A DNA stretch of 43,790 bases from Kitasatospora humi (GCF_020907985.1 NZ_JAJJPA010000049.1:1-43790); one strand, 5' to 3'; positions 15,220 to 23,341 are shown, counted from the first letter of the stretch. The notes: generated by a model from the letters alone, not told the origin. Translations and numbers: made by a program.

Positions 15220-15932
15220 CCGCCCCCACCGCGCCCGAGCCGCACCCGCACCTCCCCCCGGCCGGGGTCCGGGGGGAGGTGCGGATCCTCGTCGCCGACG
15301 ACCACACCCTGCTGCGCGAGGCACTGTGCGAACTGCTCGCCACCGAGCCGGGCTTCGAGGTGGTGGCCCAGGCCGGCACCGGCACCGAGACGGTCGCGCT
15401 GGCCGCCCGGCACCGCCCGGACGTGCTGCTGCTGGACATCGAGATGCCGGAGAACGACCCGCCGGTGACGGTCCGCCGGCTGCTCGCCCAGCAGCCCGGG
15501 CTGCGGATCATCGTGCTCAGCATGGACGACGGGCGCCGCCTGGTGCAGGAGCTGCTGGCGCTCGGCGTGTGCGGCTACCTGCACAAGAGCGTCAGCCGCC
15601 AGACCCTGGTCTCCACGATCCGCCAGCGGGACGACGGCAGGCACACGGTCACCGTCTCGGTCGGTCCGCGCAGCGTCTGGCAGGGCGGCGGGGCGGGGGC
15701 CGACGAGCTGCCGGGCGGGCTGTCGCAGCGCGAGGTGGAGGTGCTCGAATGGACCGCCCAGGCGCTGAGCAACCGTCAGATCGCCGGTCGGCTGGGCATC
15801 ACCGAGGGCACGGTCAAGCGCCATCTGCGCAACATCTTCGGCAAGTTGGACGCGGTCTCGCGGATCGACGCGGTGAACAAGGCCGTTGAGCTGGAGCTGA
15901 TCCCACCGCTCGGCGGGCGCGGCCGCCGCTGA
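15216..15932 (+). CDS. LuxR-type response regulator
   Basis: 238 residues, starting within the kinase stop (ATGA). Residues 1-20 are a proline-rich extension. The receiver follows with DD at 28-29, D74 in VLLLDIEMPEN and K in GYLHKSV; the acceptor region is typical. The C-terminal helix-turn-helix includes LSQREVEVLEWTAQALSNRQ and VKRHLRNIFGKL. The linker (about 145-165) is glycine-rich. It is the partner of the cytosolic four-Cys kinase. Its last codons and stop lie in a 20-bp tandem repeat. Confidence 0.92.
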   Translation: MTAPTAPEPHPHLPPAGVRGEVRILVADDHTLLREALCELLATEPGFEVVAQAGTGTETVALAARHRPDVLLLDIEMPENDPPVTVRRLLAQQPGLRIIVLSMDDGRRLVQELLALGVCGYLHKSVSRQTLVSTIRQRDDGRHTVTVSVGPRSVWQGGGAGADELPGGLSQREVEVLEWTAQALSNRQIAGRLGITEGTVKRHLRNIFGKLDAVSRIDAVNKAVELELIPPLGGRGRR

Positions 15933-16081
15933 CCCTGCGGGGCGGCCGCTGATCCTGCGGGGCGGCCGCTGATCCTGCGGGGCGGCCGCTGGGCGGTCGG
16001 TGCCCGTGCCGGGCGGTCGGTGGCCGTCGCCGGTGCGTCAGCGGCTGTCGCCCGCCCGTCAGTGGCCGTCGCCGGTGCGTC
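15921..16081. repeat. 20-bp tandem repeats and a 19-bp direct repeat
   Basis: Units of 20 bp (GGCGGCCGCTGATCCTGCGG) occur at 15941-15960 and 15961-15980, with a variant at 15921-15940 and a half unit at 15981-15990. The 20-bp period continues in GGGCGGTCGG at 15991 and 16011. TGGCCGTCGCCGGTGCGTC is found at 16021-16039 and 16063-16081, duplicating the last codons of the GNAT gene. The block separates two convergent genes and looks like replication slippage. Confidence 0.8.
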
Positions 16082-16844
16082 GATCCTGCCGCAGGAAGCT
16101 GTAGTTGCGCCCGATCTGCCGGAAGCCCCGGCGGGCGTACCAGTCCTTGGGCCAGTCCGCGGCGTCGGCGTTCAGGAAGAGCTGCGGGATCCCGGCCTCG
16201 GCGGCCAGCGCAAGGCCGGTGGCGAGCAGGGTGTCACCGTGGCCCTGCCCGCGGTGCGGCTCGGCGGTCACCAGGTCCTCCAGCTGGGCCAGCCCGGCGG
16301 CTCGGTCCAGGTAGAGGTCGGCCCAGCCGGCGATCTCGCCGTCGGCCGCGCGCACGGCCAGGAAGAGCACCTGCTCGGCGCCGTGCAGCCGGGCCGCGCG
16401 CCGCTCGTGCAGCTGCCGGGCCAGCTCCTCGTCCGGCCACCAGCGCAGCTGCTGGGCGAGCCCCGCCGCCCGCAGCTCGGCCACCGAGGCCGGCGCGGCG
16501 GCCGGCTCGGGGCGCACGCACCCGGCGGTGTCGCGGGCCAGCACCAGCTCGACGTCCAGGCCGTAGCCGGCCGCGGCCAGCACCGGTTCGGCCCGCCGGC
16601 CGAGCGCCTCGTCCAGCACGCTGATCCGGTAGTCCGGCCGCTCTCCCAGAGCCTGCGCGGCGAGCGCCGGGAGGGCCGCCGGGTCGGCCCCGGGACCGGG
16701 CACGAACAGCTGGTTGTGCTCCTGGGAGCGGGGGAAGCCGGGGTGGCGGACGGCGAACGCGCCGGGCAGTTCGACGGTTTCGGGGGCTTGACGGCGGGCG
16801 AAGGCGGCGCGGAAGGCGGTCACGCGCTGGAGCAGATCGGACAT
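16059..16844 (-). CDS. GNAT-family N-acetyltransferase
   Basis: 261 residues. The acetyl-CoA-binding motif A is in LVTAEPHRGQGHGDTLLATG (about 195-214), followed by GIPQLFLNADAADWPKDWYA and RRGFRQIGR, the standard C-terminal half of the fold. The N-terminal 110 residues form a second, degenerate GNAT-like half (LAAAGYGLDVELVLARD). The substrate is unknown. The gene is convergent with the response regulator and its 3' end is duplicated in the repeat block. Confidence 0.82.
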   Translation of the reverse strand: MSDLLQRVTAFRAAFARRQAPETVELPGAFAVRHPGFPRSQEHNQLFVPGPGADPAALPALAAQALGERPDYRISVLDEALGRRAEPVLAAAGYGLDVELVLARDTAGCVRPEPAAAPASVAELRAAGLAQQLRWWPDEELARQLHERRAARLHGAEQVLFLAVRAADGEIAGWADLYLDRAAGLAQLEDLVTAEPHRGQGHGDTLLATGLALAAEAGIPQLFLNADAADWPKDWYARRGFRQIGRNYSFLRQDRRTGDGH

Positions 16845-16904
16845 TCCGTCATCGTGTGATCGTCCTCTGTTCCGGGCAACCGCATTTCCCCTACCCTGCC
16901 GGGC

Positions 16905-17327
16905 ATGGGATCACGGGGGTTGCGGAGCGCCTGGTACGCCAACGAGGGCCTGGCGTTCCTGCTGGAGCTGGCCGCGCTGGCCTGGCTGGCCTGGTGGGGC
17001 TGGACGGTCGGGCCAGGACTGGTCGGCCGACTGCTGCTGGGCCTCGGCAGCCCGGTGCTGGCCGCGGTGCTCTGGGGCCGCTACGCCTCGCCCCGGGCCG
17101 CCGTGCGGCTGCCGCTGCCGGGCGTGCTGGCGGTCAAGGCGGTGGTCTTCCTGGGCGCCGCGGCGGCGCTGGGCGCGGTGGCCGGCCGGCTGTCCGGGGT
17201 GGGCTTCGCGGTGCTGTGCGCGGCCAACATCGCTTTCGCCGAGGCCGGTCGCCCCAGGCCCGGGGCGACCGCCGGGGCGACCGGGACCGGGCCGACCCAG
17301 CGGCCGCCCGGGCCCACGCCCCGCTGA
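16905..17327 (+). CDS. DUF2568 (YrdB-like) small membrane protein
   Basis: 140 residues with four hydrophobic spans: NEGLAFLLELAALAWLAWWG, GRLLLGLGSPVLAAVLWGRY, GVLAVKAVVFLGAAAALG, and a last span into AVLCAANIAFAEA. The E-L-x-x-L in span 1 and the WGRYASPRA loop are typical of DUF2568. The last 30 residues are a disordered P/G/T-rich tail. Function is unknown for the family. It starts 60 bp from the divergent GNAT gene. Confidence 0.8.
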   Translation: MGSRGLRSAWYANEGLAFLLELAALAWLAWWGWTVGPGLVGRLLLGLGSPVLAAVLWGRYASPRAAVRLPLPGVLAVKAVVFLGAAAALGAVAGRLSGVGFAVLCAANIAFAEAGRPRPGATAGATGTGPTQRPPGPTPR

Positions 17328-17332
17328 CGGTC

Positions 17333-17462
17333 GGTCAGTCGACCGGCAGCCGGGCCACCGGCAGCCGGCCCTCCACGGTGACCCCGCCATCCACGGCTGG
17401 TCAGTCGACCGGCAGCCGGGCCACCAGCAGCCGGCCCTCCATGGTGACCCCGCCGTCCATCG
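17333..17462. repeat. Direct repeat: duplicated 3' end of the phosphoesterase gene
   Basis: About 64 bp at 17333-17396 is repeated at 17399-17462 with a few substitutions. The second copy encodes the last 20 codons of the minus-strand phosphoesterase (GGVTMEGRLLVARLPVD-stop). The first copy still encodes GGVTVEGRLPVARLPVD-stop but lies beyond the stop codon. It is a tandem duplication that left the gene length unchanged. Confidence 0.85.
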
Positions 17463-18585
17463 CCACCGCCAGCTCGTCGGCGTAGATGTACGGGCCGGGC
17501 ACGTACGGCGGCTCGCCGGTGTCGGCCGTGGCCTCGCCGGTCAGGTACGGGATCGGGCTGTGCCCGTGCACCACCCGGTGGCCGCCGTAGGTGGCGAGCA
17601 GCTCGCCGGCCGCCATCGGTCCGCCGGGGCCGCGGAACGCGAACCGCTTGGTGAACCGGCGGAACGCGTCCCACCACTCGTCCGCGCCCTCGTCGGACAG
17701 CAGGTTGTGCACCGCGTCGTTGACCGCTGCGATGGAGTCGCCGAACTCCAGGTAGGCGGTGGTGTCCGAGTGCAGCAGCAGGTGGTCGTCCTCCAGGGCG
17801 ATCGCCGGCAGCCGCTTCAGCCAGCTGATGTGGTGGCCCTGCAGCCGGTCCAGGTCGTGCTGCTGACCGCCGTTGAGCAGCCAGGCCGCCCGGAACGAGG
17901 CGGTGCCGGCGGTGGACTGCACCGGCTCGTCGCCGTACCGGTGGGCGCCGAGGAAGAGCAGTTCGTGATTGCCCATCAGGGCCCGGCAGTAACCGCCGGC
18001 CGCGGCCGCCTCGGCGGCCAGCTGCATCACCAGGTCGATGACACCGATGCCGTCCGGGCCGCGGTCGGTGAAGTCGCCCAGGAACCAGACCCGGGCCCGC
18101 CCGGCCGACCAGTGGCCCTCCGCGTCCACCAGGCCCTGCTGGTGCAGGGCGGCCAGCAACTCGTCCAGGTAGCCGTGCACGTCGCCGACCACGTAGAGCG
18201 GGCCGACCGGGCCGGGCTCGCCGACCGGCGGCAGCTGCGGCGCCGGGCGCAGGTCGTCCTCGCTGATCGGCGGGCCCAGCTCGATGGTCGGCGGGTCCTC
18301 GCGCTGCATCGCGGCCGACGGCCCGGGCGCCTGGAAGATCGACTGGGTGGGTGTGGAGTGCCCGGTCACCGGCCAGTGCTGCTCCAGGTAGCGCGCGCCG
18401 CCGTACCCGCTGTAGGTGGCGTCGGTGCCGGTCGGCCGGTCCTGTGGCTCGCCGGGCGAACCGGGGTAATCCGCAGGGGGGTTGGGCTCGTAGTACGAGC
18501 CGTACGGCAGCACGTCGAGGTCCTGGTGCGGGTGGCGGCCTGAGTGGTGCGGTTCAGGCCCGGGGAAGCGGTCCTCGGGTGTCAT
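17401..18585 (-). CDS. PPP-type metallophosphoesterase
   Basis: 394 residues from ATG at 18585. Residues 1-125 are a disordered Pro/Gly/Tyr-rich extension. The calcineurin-like domain has metal motifs GDVHG (134-138), GDFTDRGPDG, GNHELL, and a late VVHGHSPIPYL, in the order of PPP serine/threonine phosphatases and bacterial diadenosine tetraphosphatases. It probably acts on phosphoproteins or nucleotides. The long N-terminal tail may mediate protein contacts. The start is uncertain because no strong ribosome binding site is present. Confidence 0.85.
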   Translation of the reverse strand: MTPEDRFPGPEPHHSGRHPHQDLDVLPYGSYYEPNPPADYPGSPGEPQDRPTGTDATYSGYGGARYLEQHWPVTGHSTPTQSIFQAPGPSAAMQREDPPTIELGPPISEDDLRPAPQLPPVGEPGPVGPLYVVGDVHGYLDELLAALHQQGLVDAEGHWSAGRARVWFLGDFTDRGPDGIGVIDLVMQLAAEAAAAGGYCRALMGNHELLFLGAHRYGDEPVQSTAGTASFRAAWLLNGGQQHDLDRLQGHHISWLKRLPAIALEDDHLLLHSDTTAYLEFGDSIAAVNDAVHNLLSDEGADEWWDAFRRFTKRFAFRGPGGPMAAGELLATYGGHRVVHGHSPIPYLTGEATADTGEPPYVPGPYIYADELAVAMDGGVTMEGRLLVARLPVD

Positions 18586-18682
18586 CCGCCCATCATAGGA
18601 AGACCACTCTCCCGTCGTCCTCACCCGGTGGCCATCCAATCGATTCGGGGGCGATCTCTGGGAACCGCCCCGTGCGGCGGTG

Positions 18683-19840
18683 TCAGACTTCGCCGGGGGT
18701 GCGCGGGGCGCTGATGGTGGTTCGGGGGCTGCGCCGCTGCGAGGAGGCCCGCACGATCAGCTCGGTCGGCATCAGGGTGCCCGGTGGCGGACCGCTGCCG
18801 GCGGTCCGGTAGCGGGGCTGGAAGAGCCGGGAGACGTCCACCCCGGTACCGGAGTCGACTCCCTCGATCGCGTCGATCAGCAGGTTGACCACGGTGGTGC
18901 CGATCCGGCGCGGCTTGAGCGAGAGGGTGGTGATCGGCGGCTCGGTGCCCGCGTAGACGTCGCTCTCGCTGCAGCAGACCAGCAGCAGGTCGTCCGGCAC
19001 CCGCAGCCCGTAGCGGCGGGCGGCGGCCAGCAGGTCGGTGCCGTTCGGGTCGAACAGCCCGTAGACCGCGTCCGGCCGGTCCGGGCGGGCCAGCAGCCGG
19101 TCGGCGGCCACCGCCCCGGCGGCCGGGTCGTGGGCCGGATAGGCCTCGTAGACCGGCTCCTGGCCGACGTGGGCGCACCACGCCAGATAGGCCTCGGTAC
19201 TGAGTCGGGTGTAGGTGTCGGTGCTGGTGCCGGTGAGCAGGCCGATCCGGCGCGCGCCGGCCTCGCTGAGGTGGTCCAGGATCTCCAGCACCGCGGCCTC
19301 GTGGTCGTTGTCCACCCAGGCGGTGACCGGGCAGTTGCCCGGCTTGCCGTCGCTCACCACCGGCACCCCGGACCGGTAGAGCTCGCTGACCAGCGGGTCC
19401 TGGTCGGCCGGGTCGATCACCACGGTGCCGTCCAGCGCCACGTTGCTCCACACGTCGTGCCGGGAGGAGGCGGGCAGCACCACCAGGGCGTAGCCGCGGC
19501 CGAGCGCGGCGCTGGTGGCGGCCCTGGCCATCTCGGCGAAGTAGGCGAACTCGGTGAAGGTGAACGGCTCCTCGCCGTAGGTGGTGACGGTCAGACCGAT
19601 CAGCCCGGAGCGGCCGGTGCGCAGCGTCCGGGCGGCGGCGGACGGCCGGTAGCCGAGGCGCTCGGCGACCTCGCGCACCCGGCTGCGGGTTTCGTCGGGC
19701 AGGCGGCCCTTCCCGTTCAGCGCGTCGGAGACGGTGGTGATCGACACTCCGGCGGCTGCTGCCACGTCCCGGATGCCGGCCCGTTCCAGACGTCGTGAGG
19801 CGGTGGCCCGCCGACCGCTCTGGTTGGCTGCTGCTGTCAT
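18683..19840 (-). CDS. LacI-family transcriptional regulator
   Basis: 385 residues from ATG at 19840; an alternative start is the ATG of MPDAPYDRCAM at 19870. The LacI helix-turn-helix and hinge helix (about 22-75) read IRDVAAAAGVSITTVSDALN and RVREVAERLGYRPSAAARTL. The periplasmic-binding-protein-like core follows (SGLIGLTVTTYG, GTVVIDPADQDPLV, RRIGLLTGTSTDTY, AVYGLFDPNGTDLL, and the C-terminal TTVVNLLIDAIEG). It is divergent from the hisC-type gene and a 20-bp palindrome lies just upstream of its start. The effector is probably a sugar or similar small molecule. Confidence 0.9.
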   Translation of the reverse strand: MTAAANQSGRRATASRRLERAGIRDVAAAAGVSITTVSDALNGKGRLPDETRSRVREVAERLGYRPSAAARTLRTGRSGLIGLTVTTYGEEPFTFTEFAYFAEMARAATSAALGRGYALVVLPASSRHDVWSNVALDGTVVIDPADQDPLVSELYRSGVPVVSDGKPGNCPVTAWVDNDHEAAVLEILDHLSEAGARRIGLLTGTSTDTYTRLSTEAYLAWCAHVGQEPVYEAYPAHDPAAGAVAADRLLARPDRPDAVYGLFDPNGTDLLAAARRYGLRVPDDLLLVCCSESDVYAGTEPPITTLSLKPRRIGTTVVNLLIDAIEGVDSGTGVDVSRLFQPRYRTAGSGPPPGTLMPTELIVRASSQRRSPRTTISAPRTPGEV

Positions 19841-19842
19841 GG

Positions 19843-19862
19843 CGCACCGATCGTATGGTGCG
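19843..19862. promoter_or_regulatory. Candidate LacI-type operator
   Basis: Inverted repeat CGCACC (19843-19848) and GGTGCG (19857-19862) with an 8-bp spacer holding a central CG, 2 bp upstream of the LacI start codon. It probably serves autoregulation. Confidence 0.5.
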
Positions 19863-20187
19863 TCAGGCATTGGTTGAACCACCTGTGCCGCGGCCCTGGC
19901 AGAACCGTTTCTCCATGCTGCCGACGCATCGGGCCCCTTGGATCGATGGTCTGATTTCGGCCGAATACCTCTGACATGTGCCATTGGAACGAGCGACAAT
20001 GGCTGATCTGCGGCGGTGCTCCGGCTGGACATCTCACTCTGATGGGTGAGCGTGCTCGGTATCGTTCTGAGCACCCGACCGGGGACCGAACGGCGCGGGT
20101 GCGACCGGCGCGCGATTGAGCGCCGGGCGCGCACGCGGCCTTGGTGCACGCCCTACCGGGCGTCCCCCAGAGTGAAGGAGCACCATC
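19863..20187. promoter_or_regulatory. Divergent control region of LacI and hisC-type genes
   Basis: 325 bp without a gene. It contains the inverted repeat GTGCTC (20052-20057) / GAGCAC (20069-20074) with an 11-bp spacer, which could be an operator or a leader hairpin. The hisC-type start at 20188 is preceded by AAGGAG. No attenuator-like peptide with His codons was seen. Confidence 0.5.
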
Positions 20188-21267
20188 GTGAGCGGTACGG
20201 CAGACCAGGGCCCGCGCCTGAGGCCGAGCCTCGACGGCATTCCCAGCTACAAGCCCGGCAAGCCGGCCGGTGCGGACGCCTTCAAGCTCTCCTCCAACGA
20301 GAATCCCTACGAGCCGCTGCCCGGCGTGCTGGAGGCCGCCGTCGCCGCCGCCGGCGCCATCAACCGCTACCCGGACATGGCCGTCACCGAGCTGACCGAG
20401 GAGCTGGCCAAGCGGTTCGACGTGCCCGCCGAGCACATCGCGCTCGGCACCGGCTCGGTCTCGGTGGCCCAGTCGCTGGTGCTCTCCACCGCCGGCCCGG
20501 GCGACGAGGTGATCTTCGCCTGGCGCTCCTTCGAGGCCTACCCGATCATCACCCAGGTCGCCGGCGCCACCCCGGTCCAGGTGCCGCTCACCGCCGACGA
20601 GGCGCACGACCTGGACGCGATGCTGGCCGCGATCACCCCGCGCACCCGGCTGATCTTCGTCTGCAACCCGAACAACCCGACCGGCGTCGCGATCCGCCGC
20701 GCCGAGCTGGAGCGGTTCCTGGAGGCCGTGCCGAGCGACATCCTGGTCGTGCTGGACGAGGCCTACCGCGAGTTCATCCGCGACGAGCAGGTGCCGGACG
20801 GCACCGAGTTCTACCGGGACCGTCCGAACGTCTGCGTGCTGCGCACCTTCTCCAAGGCCTATGGCCTGGCCGGGCTGCGGGTCGGCTTCGCGATCGCGCA
20901 CGAGCCGGTGGCCACCGCGCTGCGCAAGACCGCCATCCCGTTCGGCGTCAGCCAGCTCGCCCAGGACGCGGCGGTCGCCTCGCTGCGCGCCGAGGAGGCA
21001 CTGCTGGTCCGGGTGGCGGCGCTGGTCGAGGAGCGCGCGCGGGTCGCCGCCGCGCTGGCCGAGCAGGGCTGGACGGTCGCCGACTCGCAGGCCAACTTCG
21101 TCTGGCTGCGGCTCGGCGAGCGGACCATGGACTTCGCGGCGGCGGCCGCGGCGGCCGGGGTGGTCGTCCGGCCGTTCCCCGGCGAAGGCGTCCGGGTCAC
21201 CATCGGCGAGACCGAGGCCAACGACATCTTCCTGTCGGTGGCGCAGGCCTTCCGCGCCGAACTCTGA
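20188..21267 (+). CDS. hisC: Histidinol-phosphate-type aminotransferase
   Basis: 359 residues from GTG 20188 with AAGGAG at about 8 nt. It is a PLP fold-type I aminotransferase of the HisC group. Key motifs are KLSSNENPYEPLPGV at the N-terminus, CNPNNPTG, VVLDEAYREF for the D and Y that hold PLP, and RTFSKAYGLAGLRVGF with the Schiff-base lysine K223. It ends with IGETEANDIFLSVAQAFR. Streptomycetes have a second HisC-like enzyme in this location, separate from the his operon, that may act on histidinol phosphate or aromatic amino acids (phenylalanine). It stands alone here, so specificity is open. Confidence 0.9.
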   Translation: MSGTADQGPRLRPSLDGIPSYKPGKPAGADAFKLSSNENPYEPLPGVLEAAVAAAGAINRYPDMAVTELTEELAKRFDVPAEHIALGTGSVSVAQSLVLSTAGPGDEVIFAWRSFEAYPIITQVAGATPVQVPLTADEAHDLDAMLAAITPRTRLIFVCNPNNPTGVAIRRAELERFLEAVPSDILVVLDEAYREFIRDEQVPDGTEFYRDRPNVCVLRTFSKAYGLAGLRVGFAIAHEPVATALRKTAIPFGVSQLAQDAAVASLRAEEALLVRVAALVEERARVAAALAEQGWTVADSQANFVWLRLGERTMDFAAAAAAAGVVVRPFPGEGVRVTIGETEANDIFLSVAQAFRAEL

Positions 21268-21310
21268 CGCGTGTCCGGGGTGCCCGCGGGCCGGGCGCCC
21301 CGGAGCCTGC

Positions 21311-21486
21311 CTACTCGCTGGCCGCGCGCTCGGCCGCGCTGCGCTCCACGCAGAACTCTCCCCCAGCCTCCGGCCGGGAGGGGCCCCATCCTCCGGGTCG
21401 CCGAGCAGCGCCCAGCCGGTGCCGTCGGGGCGGCGGTGGTCGGCCGGCAGGGGGGTGGCGCCCAGGTGCTCCGAACAGTTGATCAT
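21311..21486 (-). pseudogene. 49-residue gene split by a 26-bp insertion
   Basis: From ATG at 21486 the frame reads MINCSEHLGATPLPADHRRP, then DGTGWALLGDPED. After the 26 bp at 21362-21387 it can resume as GEFCVERSAAERAASE and a TAG at 21311. If those 26 bp are removed the two halves join exactly in one frame (GAC CCG GAG GAT GGA GAG TTC), giving a 49-residue protein. With them the frame shifts. Proteins of this plan are, to my recollection, common small conserved proteins in streptomycetes. Function is unknown. Confidence 0.7.
21362..21387. mobile_element. 26-bp palindromic mini-insertion
   Basis: The segment holds the hairpin core CCTCCGGCCGGGAGG flanked by C-runs (CCCAG on the left, GGCCCC on the right). 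It closely resembles the short 'CCCCCAGCC...GGCTGGGAGG' palindrome that I recall as abundant between genes of Streptomyces genomes. Here it lies inside a coding sequence whose two halves match when it is removed. Confidence 0.6.
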
Positions 21487-21515
21487 GCCCGCCGCTCGAG
21501 GCGTAGAGTCGGCGC

Positions 21516-22772
21516 ATGACCGGGGTGGGAGCGGACGCGGAGCCGGCGGCCGGGGCGAGCGCGGCGGCCGGGACGGACGCGTCGGTGGCGGGCGGCACGG
21601 GCGCGGCCGGGGAGGGTGCGGCGACCTGGGAGCGGCGAGCCGCCGAGCTGGCCGCGTTGCGGGCCGGCGGACACTGGCTGCGCGGACCGTCCACCGCACT
21701 GGGGGTGCTCGGTCAGCAGGCCCTCGAGGACGCGCACGAGCGCTATCTCGCCTTCCTGCTGGACCCCCACGGCACCCACGGTCTGGGTAGCACACTGCTC
21801 GCCGCCCTGCTGCGCCGGGCCGGCCGCGCCGACATCGCGGCGGACACCGCGGCGCTGGCCCAGGCAGAGGTGCGGCGCCAGGTGGTCGGCACGGCCAGCC
21901 GGCCCGATCTGGTGGTGACCGCCCCCCGCTTCACGCTCGTGGTGGAGCTGAAGATCCGCACCACCGAGGGACACCGCCAGACGCCCAACCAGCAGCGCGA
22001 CTTCGCCCACCATCCCGACCCGGTGTTCGTCTACCTGACCCCGAGCGGCCGGTCGGCGCTCTCCACCGCGTTCCGCCCGGTCTCGCTGCTCCAGCTCTCC
22101 CGCGACCTCACAGCCGCGCTCAAGGCCCCACCCCGCGCCGAGACCGTGCACGCGGAACGCGGCCGCACGGTGGCGCGCGACTACCTCAACGCCCTGGAGG
22201 ACGTGCTCGGTATGAGTCCGGTGAACGACGCCGCGGCCCGCTTCTGGTTGACCCACAACGCGGACATGGCCCTCGCCCGCCAGGCGGCGAGCGACCTCCT
22301 CGCGGGCCTGCCCGAGCGCACCCACGCGGTGCTCACCGAGCTGGCCCCGCGGCTGGGCGAGGGCCTGGAGGTCGCCTGGATCGAGTACGACGCGGTCGGT
22401 GGGAAGGACACCTACCCCGAGGTGGCGGTGGTCCTCGGCCGCCGCGAGTGGCTGACGCCGGGGCAGCCCCGCTGCGGGTTCGGGCTGGGCCAGCGGCGCC
22501 AGCGGGTCGATCCCAAGGACAACGGCGAACGGGCTCCGTTCGTCGGCTTCTACTGCGAGGACGACCGGATGCGGGACGCCGTCTCCGCCCACTTCGGGCG
22601 CCGTCAGTGGGGCGGCCACTGGGCCCGGTGGGCCTACCTGCCGCTGCGGCCCGAACCGCGGCTGCCGGTGCTGGAGGGGCTGGCCCGCCGGGTCGCGGAG
22701 AGCGTCACCATGGGGTGGCGCGAGGACGGGGAGGTCATGGAGCGGTTCCGGGCCGGAACACCGGACGGCTGA
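21516..22772 (+). CDS. PD-(D/E)XK superfamily nuclease-like protein
   Basis: 418 residues. The first 40 are an Ala/Gly-rich tail, so the true start may lie downstream of 21516. The core has HERYLAFLLDPHGTHGLG, then RPDLVV and LVVELKIR, giving the PD...E-x-K catalytic pattern. QTPNQQRDF follows as the usual Q-motif helix and a YLTPSGR strand. This layout fits the PDDEXK_4 group. No methylase, helicase or specificity gene is next to it. It may be a stand-alone nuclease or defence gene. It is divergent from the disrupted 49-residue gene (29 bp apart). Confidence 0.75.
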   Translation: MTGVGADAEPAAGASAAAGTDASVAGGTGAAGEGAATWERRAAELAALRAGGHWLRGPSTALGVLGQQALEDAHERYLAFLLDPHGTHGLGSTLLAALLRRAGRADIAADTAALAQAEVRRQVVGTASRPDLVVTAPRFTLVVELKIRTTEGHRQTPNQQRDFAHHPDPVFVYLTPSGRSALSTAFRPVSLLQLSRDLTAALKAPPRAETVHAERGRTVARDYLNALEDVLGMSPVNDAAARFWLTHNADMALARQAASDLLAGLPERTHAVLTELAPRLGEGLEVAWIEYDAVGGKDTYPEVAVVLGRREWLTPGQPRCGFGLGQRRQRVDPKDNGERAPFVGFYCEDDRMRDAVSAHFGRRQWGGHWARWAYLPLRPEPRLPVLEGLARRVAESVTMGWREDGEVMERFRAGTPDG

Positions 22773-22789
22773 CGGCTCGTTAGCGTCCC

Positions 22790-23341
22790 GTGGGAGTCAA
22801 CAAGGAACGCATGCTGGCCGGTGACTGGTACGTCGCCGACGACGAGGAACTGGCCGCCGACACCCGGCGCCGGGTCGAGCTCTGCGCGGCCTTCAACGCC
22901 GAACCGCCCCCCGGGGAGCGGCGCCGGATCCTGGCCGACCTGCTCGGCTCACTCGGTGCGGACGTCGGGATCCGCCCGCCGTTCCGCTGTGACTACGGCT
23001 ACCACATCGCGATCGGCGACCGCACGTTCGTGAACTTCGGCGCGGTCTTCCTCGACGCCGCGCCGATCACCGTCGGCGCCGACGTCCAGATCGGCCCCAA
23101 CGTCCAACTCCTCACCCCAACCCATGAACTGGACACCGCCCGGCGCCGCGCCGGCTGGGAACGCGCCCTCCCGGTGACCATCGGCGACAACGTCTGGCTC
23201 GGCGGCGGCGTCATCGTCTGCCCCGGCGTCACCATCGGCCCCGACACCGTCGTCGGCGCCGGCTCGGTGGTCACCCGAGACCTCCCGGCCGGCGTCCTGG
23301 CGGTGGGCAACCCGGCCCGGGTGGTGCGCGAGCTGGGGTGA
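22790..23341 (+). CDS. Maltose/galactoside O-acetyltransferase-like (left-handed beta-helix)
   Basis: 183 residues from GTG 22790; the N-terminus GVNKERMLAGDWYVADDEEL matches the family start (K-x-x-M-L-A-G). An ATG at 22811 with AAGGAA upstream is an alternative. The hexapeptide repeats run from about residue 70: HIAIGDRTFVNFG, ITVGADVQIGPNV, then VTIGDNVWLGGGVIVCPGVT and VVGAGSVVTRDLP. The catalytic His is in LLTPTHELD. It transfers acetyl from acetyl-CoA to a sugar hydroxyl; the acceptor is unknown. It starts 17 bp after the nuclease gene. Confidence 0.85.
   Translation: MGVNKERMLAGDWYVADDEELAADTRRRVELCAAFNAEPPPGERRRILADLLGSLGADVGIRPPFRCDYGYHIAIGDRTFVNFGAVFLDAAPITVGADVQIGPNVQLLTPTHELDTARRRAGWERALPVTIGDNVWLGGGVIVCPGVTIGPDTVVGAGSVVTRDLPAGVLAVGNPARVVRELG

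Noticed and set aside
14184..15932. A 582-codon plus-strand frame through kinase and regulator
   Set aside because: Only its last 238 codons are the real regulator; the rest is an out-of-frame reading of the kinase gene.
15921..16081. Tandem 20-bp units considered as a CRISPR array
   Set aside because: The units are contiguous without unique spacers, and no cas genes are near. Simple slippage repeats fit better.
19837..21795. A 652-codon open frame on the minus strand across hisC and the nuclease start
   Set aside because: It is antisense to a clear HisC protein with catalytic lysine and ribosome binding site; low-complexity arginine/alanine composition is typical of noncoding frames in high-GC DNA.
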